A stretch of DNA of 54,029 nt from Gammaproteobacteria bacterium. GTDB taxonomy: Bacteria; Pseudomonadota; Gammaproteobacteria; Xanthomonadales; SZUA-36. The stretch's first letter is position 1. Every line of letters begins with the position of its first letter. The stretch lies in NCBI GenBank assembly GCA_021772915.1, contig JAJFLB010000067.1, positions 1 through 54,029 of the forward strand, written 5' to 3'. Under the pieces are notes generated by a model. It was not told the origin of the DNA and did no database searches. It saw only the letters and a program-made list of their open reading frames with translations. Below are positions 49,708 to 54,029 of the stretch, piece after piece. Position numbers and translations under genes: made by a program.

Positions 49708-51876
49708 ATGAACGTAGTACCGATCACACTCTGTAAGCAAGGCAAGAGCCTAAGTAATCCAATTGTGACCGATCAAGTGATTAACAAATGCTACAGCAAG
49801 GTGCTCCCACTGCTGTGCATTGCCGTATTACTCAGTCCAGCAGATGGGCTTTCACTGGATGAGCCAACTGCAGATATCCCTGCTCCCATTCAAGGGGACG
49901 ATCAACATTCGCAAATCAAAACGACTACTGGCAAAATTCGCGACGATGAATTGCTAAACTTTATTTGTGAGCAGATCAAGGCAACCTGGGGACAGGATGT
50001 AAAGTTGATGGTTAACTCTTGTTATGGTGGCGGTCTTCTGGATGACATGGAGCGGGTTTTTGGAGCTGGTGGCGATTGTGAAGGCATGCCCTGGATTGGA
50101 GGGTCGGCCAGTACATGGAAACAACGGGCTATAGGATCCAGCGATAAAGACGTCATAGAATCAGCTCGAAACGAAGCCATACCAAAGTTGGGATCAACAT
50201 GGACGGACTCACTGGCAGGTCATAGCAAGTTAAATTTAAGCAGCGAACCTGGGGTAATTCGTAATGGCAGCACAAGCGACAATGTAATGACAGATCTGCA
50301 AGCTGCCGGGCCGAATGACCAGCATGGTCCAGACGGTACGGGAAAGGAAACGCCCCAGGTGGCTTCCGGTAATGATGGCTACAAAATTCAGTGGAATGCA
50401 GAAAATACCAAACATGAGGCTGTACTCTTTAGCGGGTCAAAGCATTTACGTCATACCCACAACGTTGAAAACGTGGAGGCGGCGCTGGAAAAGACCTGGG
50501 AAAACGAAACCTACAATATAAAAGCCATTACCGAAGGATCAAAGAAGGACCTGACAGATGCGATAAAAGATGCTGCTACTCGGCTTGATGATAACACTCA
50601 ATTGTTACTCTATTTCAGCGGCCATGGCGACAAGCTGAAGAGCGGTTTTAAACCAAAGTGTCTTGGTTTCTTCGACAAGGAGATTTTGGAAACCGAGACT
50701 TGTGCATTTGTCATTGATGATGGTTGGTCCGGTGATTTTTTTGGGAATTATTTTTCCCTGCCGGACGAAATGCCAACACCGACACTCGACCTGCACATCG
50801 AAACATGTGGGGCTTGTGAGACGTGGAGTTATTCACTCAATGGGTACCCATTGGAATTTCCTGTAGTCGACGGCCCGGCGGGTGAACCCTTTATTGCCCA
50901 GCTACCGATTCAGTTTTACCAGCTACGACCGGGGTCACCTGATGCTAACGTGATTGAAATTACCCCACCGCCAATCATCAAGAGCATGACCTTGGGTCAT
51001 GATGCGATATTGCCAAGTACGTCACTGGTACTCTCCGATATGGATCTCGACAGTGGCCCAATCAATGAATTGATACCCGACCAGGTACTGTTACCAGGGC
51101 AAAGTGCGGCATTTTTTGATATTACCCGAGCAGGTGAAGGTGTATTTGTGGAACTGCTTGAAAATGGATTGGCCGTGGTATACGTGTTCTCCCACAACCG
51201 CGATGGTACTGGTCAGTTCTGGATGGCGGGTTTGGGTCGCCAGGAGGGCGCCGGGATTATTGTGCACGACATGCAAATGCCAATCGGAGCGAGCTTTGGT
51301 CCGGCGTTTGACCCCGCAGATGTGGTACGAACTGATTTCGGCTCGCTGTTCTTCCGGCTACCTACCTGTGGGACCAGTGAGGTTCCTGGTCAGCTGTATA
51401 TTTATCCGGAAACTTCTACCAATTACGAGGACTTGCTGAACTTCAAATACAGCCAGCTGGATTTACTCGCGGACTGTACAACGGGTGTGGGCTCAACCAA
51501 TGTCACGCGTTCCGGTTCCTATTTTGATCCCAGCCACAGTGGCGAAGGGATTATCGTCCAGGTATTAACCAATGGTCTGGTCGTTGTGATGTGGTTCACC
51601 TACGACAAAAACGGGAACCAGATGTGGATGCAAGGTACCGGTTCAATCGTTGGTAATACCCTGACAATTGACAACCTCACGACAACCACTGGAACCAAGT
51701 GGGGCTCCGGCTTTGATTCTGCCTCTACTGTGGCAATGCCATGGGGTAAATTGACCATCGTGTTTAGTGGATGTGGACAGGCCACGTTGAGCTATATGTC
51801 CACCGCCGGCTTTGGTAATGGCACGCTCAACATGATTCGATTGACCAACCTTATGGGGCTTACCTGCACGCAATGA
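49708..51876 (+). CDS. Secreted caspase-like protein with reversed Cys/His order and C-terminal WFTYD domains
   Basis: 722 residues from ATG 49708. A hydrophobic signal region lies at residues 30-48 (VLPLLCIAVLLSPADG). Residue 105 is the Cys in VKLMVNSCYGGGLLDD, which resembles the caspase/metacaspase Cys motif. Residue 306 is the His in QLLLYFSGHGD, the His motif, after a beta-strand/helix/strand set (HEAVLFSGSK, VENVEAALEKTWE, YNIKAITEGSKKDLTDAIKD). In ordinary caspase-like peptidases His precedes Cys; here the Cys half comes first, so the fold may be circularly permuted, or two half-domains are joined. A second Cys-rich spot, HIETCGACETW, follows 55 residues after the His. The C-terminal half holds two WFTYD-type beta domains (FFDITRAGEGVFVELL and YFDPSHSGEGIIVQVL, then VVVMWFTYDKNGNQMWMQG). 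Unusual and not assigned to a named family. Confidence 0.75.
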   Translation: MNVVPITLCKQGKSLSNPIVTDQVINKCYSKVLPLLCIAVLLSPADGLSLDEPTADIPAPIQGDDQHSQIKTTTGKIRDDELLNFICEQIKATWGQDVKLMVNSCYGGGLLDDMERVFGAGGDCEGMPWIGGSASTWKQRAIGSSDKDVIESARNEAIPKLGSTWTDSLAGHSKLNLSSEPGVIRNGSTSDNVMTDLQAAGPNDQHGPDGTGKETPQVASGNDGYKIQWNAENTKHEAVLFSGSKHLRHTHNVENVEAALEKTWENETYNIKAITEGSKKDLTDAIKDAATRLDDNTQLLLYFSGHGDKLKSGFKPKCLGFFDKEILETETCAFVIDDGWSGDFFGNYFSLPDEMPTPTLDLHIETCGACETWSYSLNGYPLEFPVVDGPAGEPFIAQLPIQFYQLRPGSPDANVIEITPPPIIKSMTLGHDAILPSTSLVLSDMDLDSGPINELIPDQVLLPGQSAAFFDITRAGEGVFVELLENGLAVVYVFSHNRDGTGQFWMAGLGRQEGAGIIVHDMQMPIGASFGPAFDPADVVRTDFGSLFFRLPTCGTSEVPGQLYIYPETSTNYEDLLNFKYSQLDLLADCTTGVGSTNVTRSGSYFDPSHSGEGIIVQVLTNGLVVVMWFTYDKNGNQMWMQGTGSIVGNTLTIDNLTTTTGTKWGSGFDSASTVAMPWGKLTIVFSGCGQATLSYMSTAGFGNGTLNMIRLTNLMGLTCTQ

Positions 51877-51978
51877 GGGTCGCTTAGCCCGCCTATATAG
51901 TTGCTCTTGTGTATCGGTGCTTGCGTAGTCCGTACAGCCATCGCATCATGTTCGCCTGAAATCAGGAAAAGCTGAAAA

Positions 51979-52368
51979 GTGAATCTAGTTTTGCCATTCG
52001 TTTACGTCGGGCTCGGCAGTATGCTGGGTGGTGTCAGTCGTTATGGACTGACTCTGGTTACGCAAAGTTATGCCGTATTCAGCATTCCCTTTGGAACCCT
52101 GGTGTCCAATCTGGTGGGTTGTTTGATCATTGGTTTGATAGCCGGGATTGGAGTAAAAACCGAAATTCTATCTTCTGAGATGCGCTTGTTGCTGGCCACC
52201 GGATTTTGCGGCGGCTTTACTACGATGTCTTCCTTTGTCTACGAATTAGGTCAGTTTGTTCAGGACAAGGAATACTTTTACGCCTCGTCATACTTTGTCG
52301 CCACGCTGGCTGGAGCCGGTCTGGTATTTGTGTTGGGCTTGTGGTTGAGTGAGTTACTGTTGAGGTGA
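51979..52368 (+). CDS. crcB: CrcB-type fluoride channel/exporter
   Basis: 129 residues from GTG 51979. Four membrane segments; family motifs GSMLGGVSRYGLTL, GTLVSNLVGCLIIGL with the conserved Asn, and LATGFCGGFTTMSSFVYE with the Gly-Phe-x-x-Gly-Phe-x-x-x-Ser/Thr fluoride-path pattern. It forms dimeric Fluc channels that let fluoride leave the cell. GGAAAAG lies about 12 bases upstream. The next gene begins 3 bases after its stop. No fluoride riboswitch pattern was seen in the 100 bases upstream. Confidence 0.95.
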   Translation: MNLVLPFVYVGLGSMLGGVSRYGLTLVTQSYAVFSIPFGTLVSNLVGCLIIGLIAGIGVKTEILSSEMRLLLATGFCGGFTTMSSFVYELGQFVQDKEYFYASSYFVATLAGAGLVFVLGLWLSELLLR

Positions 52369-52371
52369 TGA

Positions 52372-52725
52372 ATGGAAATTTCCGGTCAGGCCGTTTTGTT
52401 AAGAATATTTGTCGGTGAAAGTGATAAGTTGGGACACCTGCCCCTGTATGAGGCCATAGTCAAGCAGGCGCGCGATACTGGTCTGGCAGGGGCGACTGTT
52501 CTCAAAGGCGTGCTGGGTTATGGCGCAAGTGCGCGGATCCGAACACATAAAATTCTGGACCTGTCGTCCGACCTATCCATGGTGATAGAGATTGTCGATG
52601 AAGAAGAAAAAATAGCAACTTTTCAGCAGTGTCTGTCTCGCCTGTTTGCACAGGCTGGAAGTGGCGGTTTAGTGACCCTGGAAAACATCCGTGTTATTCA
52701 CTATCTGCCGGAGAATAAGAACTAA
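52372..52725 (+). CDS. DUF190-family protein
   Basis: 117 residues, beginning 3 bases after the CrcB stop. It matches DUF190 (PF02641): QAVLLRIFVGESDKLGHLPLYEAIVKQARDTGLAGATVLKGVLGYG, then SSDLSMVIEIVDEEEKI, and is often encoded beside CrcB. The dimeric alpha-beta barrel fold suggests a regulatory or binding role in fluoride resistance, though this is inferred from neighbourhood. The gene ends at the terminator hairpin 52725-52748. Confidence 0.92.
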   Translation: MEISGQAVLLRIFVGESDKLGHLPLYEAIVKQARDTGLAGATVLKGVLGYGASARIRTHKILDLSSDLSMVIEIVDEEEKIATFQQCLSRLFAQAGSGGLVTLENIRVIHYLPENKN

Positions 52726-52748
52726 AAGGGGTCGGATCCAACCCCTTT
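52725..52748. terminator. Bidirectional terminator between the DUF190 and TPR genes
   Basis: AAAGGGGT (52725-52732), loop CGGATCCA, ACCCCTTT (52741-52748), an 8-bp perfect stem with A-rich and T-rich flanks. It lies between convergent genes and can serve both strands. Confidence 0.8.
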
Positions 52749-52750
52749 AA

Positions 52751-54029
52751 TTATGAATTGGCTTTCAGAATATCGTCAATATCACGGGGTTTCATTGTAG
52801 GCAGAGTTTGTTCCAGTGTGTCACGACGGCGAATTTCACTGTCGACATACTTGATCCACTGCCCGGCGGCACGTTGGCTGCGTTTGTCTTTACGCGCCGC
52901 CACAAAAACACGTCTTGCCTGTTCCAGTTTTTTCTGGTTGAACAATGCCATGCCGTACATGATATTGGCGGTGTCTCCACGTTTAAGGTCGCCCATATCT
53001 ATGCCTTTTTTGGCTGCTACAGCGGCTTCGGCCCATTTTTCAAGGTTGATATAGGACTGCGCCAAACGGATATACAACTCACCTTCTTCGCCTGCCTCGG
53101 CGGCCTGGCTAAGCGGCGGAATGGCTTTCAGGTCTTCTCTGGCTGAATACCAGGCCTGTGACAACAGACGCAAATTTCTGACATTGGACTCTACAGCCTT
53201 GGAGGCGATTTCCTTTTCGAGTACTCTTGCTGCTTTGTAAGGGAGACCATGTAGCAAATACAGATTTGCCAGGTTTACAGCGTGTGATTTACCGTCGATA
53301 TAACCTTTTTCGTAAAGTGACTCGGTGAGTGAAAGTTGTTTCTTGGTGTCGCCCAACTCGCTGTGTACACCGGCAAGCGTCAGGACATAAGTATCCTTGG
53401 GGTAGGCATGGATCAGTTCTTCAAGTACGAGCAGCATACTGGGAAAGTCTTTGAGCTCCCAGTAGCACACGCGCAACAGCAACAGCCAATTCTCCCGCGG
53501 TACCTTTCCCTGCGTCTTGAACATGTCAACGGCCGTGGTAATTGGCGGTATGGCGGCCTGGTAGTCCTCCATCTGGAAATGCGCCTGACCCAGCAGCATG
53601 TATACATCTGCGGCGGGCTCGGGGACGATGGCCATTAAACGCTTGATGGTGTCCAGCGCCAGCTTGTAGTTCTCGACGGTGAAGTGCAGTTGTGCAAGTG
53701 TTTTGAGTGTGCTTTGTTGCAAGGCTTCGGGTAGCTCGGGCTGTTGCAAGACCCGCTCGTAGGAGCGTATCGCATCTGGATAACGTTCCTGCAAGTAGTA
53801 AGCATAGCCGGACAGGTTCCAGATCTGGGCGGCTTCATAGGGTGACAGTTTCTTTTTGCCTTGCTGGATGGCTCTGATTTTTTCCTGCGATGCTACAAAG
53901 TCCTCAGCTTCAACCAGCTCCTGGATTTCCATCAGCTTTTCATACACCTGCTGACTCATGGCCACCGTTTGTCTGGTCTTGCGTTCTTCCTTGTCCTTGC
54001 TATTTCTCTGTGCGGCTGCGGGTGTAGCT
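52751..54029 (-). CDS. TPR-repeat protein (5' end outside window)
   Basis: At least 425 codons; the frame stays open through the window edge, so the true start lies beyond 54029. An internal ATG at 53965 is probably not the start, since the sequence upstream (RKTRQTVAMSQQVYEKLMEIQEL) is protein-like. TPR-type repeats follow: IWNLSGYAYYLQERYPDAIRSY, ADVYMLLGQAHFQMEDYQAAIPP and LYIRLAQSYINLEKWAEAAVAAKKG, about eight in all. I recall such proteins encoded with TonB-ExbBD clusters in gammaproteobacteria, which would place a TonB system just outside the window. A role as scaffold or co-chaperone is inferred. Confidence 0.85.
   Translation of the reverse strand, partial: ATPAAAQRNSKDKEERKTRQTVAMSQQVYEKLMEIQELVEAEDFVASQEKIRAIQQGKKKLSPYEAAQIWNLSGYAYYLQERYPDAIRSYERVLQQPELPEALQQSTLKTLAQLHFTVENYKLALDTIKRLMAIVPEPAADVYMLLGQAHFQMEDYQAAIPPITTAVDMFKTQGKVPRENWLLLLRVCYWELKDFPSMLLVLEELIHAYPKDTYVLTLAGVHSELGDTKKQLSLTESLYEKGYIDGKSHAVNLANLYLLHGLPYKAARVLEKEIASKAVESNVRNLRLLSQAWYSAREDLKAIPPLSQAAEAGEEGELYIRLAQSYINLEKWAEAAVAAKKGIDMGDLKRGDTANIMYGMALFNQKKLEQARRVFVAARKDKRSQRAAGQWIKYVDSEIRRRDTLEQTLPTMKPRDIDDILKANS

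Noticed and set aside
50605-50796. Minus-strand frame inside the caspase-like gene
   Set aside because: It is antisense to the His-motif region and has no start signal.
51877-51978. Fluoride riboswitch upstream of crcB
   Set aside because: The conserved pseudoknot-forming segments of the crcB motif could not be found in the 100 bases before the GTG start.

Overview
The window looks like the chromosome of a gammaproteobacterium of moderate G+C, probably a marine or environmental heterotroph. Grounds: the 23S and 5S rRNA sequences, an EF-P paralogue of the EfpL/YeiP type, an NhaD antiporter, a CrcB/DUF190 pair, and many secreted peptidases and esterases. No tRNA gene or CRISPR array was seen. 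Genus-level assignment is not possible from the sequence alone.

Layout. 1-614: the 3' end of an rRNA operon (23S end, a long hairpin-forming spacer, 5S, terminator). 615-3097: an IS1595-family element inserted in the terminator T-tract, with an 8-T duplication on both sides. It carries passenger genes: a Panacea (SocA/DUF4065) antitoxin, a probable RelE/ParE-like toxin, a 35-codon ORF and an antisense gene with a GIY-YIG-like segment. 3380-7357 (minus): an esterase, a stub of an ABC ATPase and a large FtsX/MacB-type permease. 7629-11212: a TrmB-type regulator, an NTF2-like secreted protein, a collapsed S10 carboxypeptidase and an alkaline phosphatase lipoprotein. 11412-14604: a gene cut by an IS6-family fragment, a decayed zinc-ribbon (DUF4379-like) pseudogene, a DUF3303 gene and a second, nearly complete IS6-family element in opposite orientation. 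14605-17288: a membrane-protein gene and an M23 peptidase gene between two ~213-bp direct repeats. 17318-22335: a two-subunit molybdenum hydroxylase (isoquinoline 1-oxidoreductase type), a winged-helix regulator, a secreted protein and a CPBP-family membrane protease. 22476-26105: a graveyard holding a headless serine hydrolase, an integrase scrap and an IS91-family transposase whose two halves lie on opposite strands about 2.2 kb apart, which fits an inversion.

26112-33286 is the most coherent metabolic unit. It has four PLP-fold proteins (a Cys/Met-metabolism lyase, a class I/II aminotransferase, a MocR regulator-aminotransferase and a class V enzyme), a glutathione-type HCCA isomerase, an enoyl-CoA hydratase and an ABM-type monooxygenase. 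Shared ATCTGTAT and CTGTA motifs lie in its intergenic regions, so it may be a MocR-controlled catabolic locus. 33327-42408 holds a beta-propeller protein, an orphan FtsX-type permease behind a sigma-54-like promoter and palindromes, NhaD, a collapsed formamidase and another orphan permease. 42542-48539 (minus) holds EfpL, an M28 peptidase lipoprotein, a two-fold repeated calcium-binding/Ig-like secreted protein and a DUF4126-SHOCT membrane protein. 48694-54029 holds an esterase remnant, a class II aldolase, a secreted protein whose caspase-like Cys and His motifs are in reversed order, CrcB, DUF190 and a TPR protein that runs off the window.

Two themes stand out. Several genes have collapsed by internal deletion while keeping their ends (ABC ATPase, S10 peptidase, formamidase, esterase), and insertion sequences have repeatedly rearranged 11-26 kb. 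The strongest novelty candidates are the permuted caspase-like protein, the toxin-antitoxin cargo of the IS1595 element, the PLP-rich locus and the sigma-54 control region of the orphan permease. All functions are inferred from sequence reading; no database search was run.
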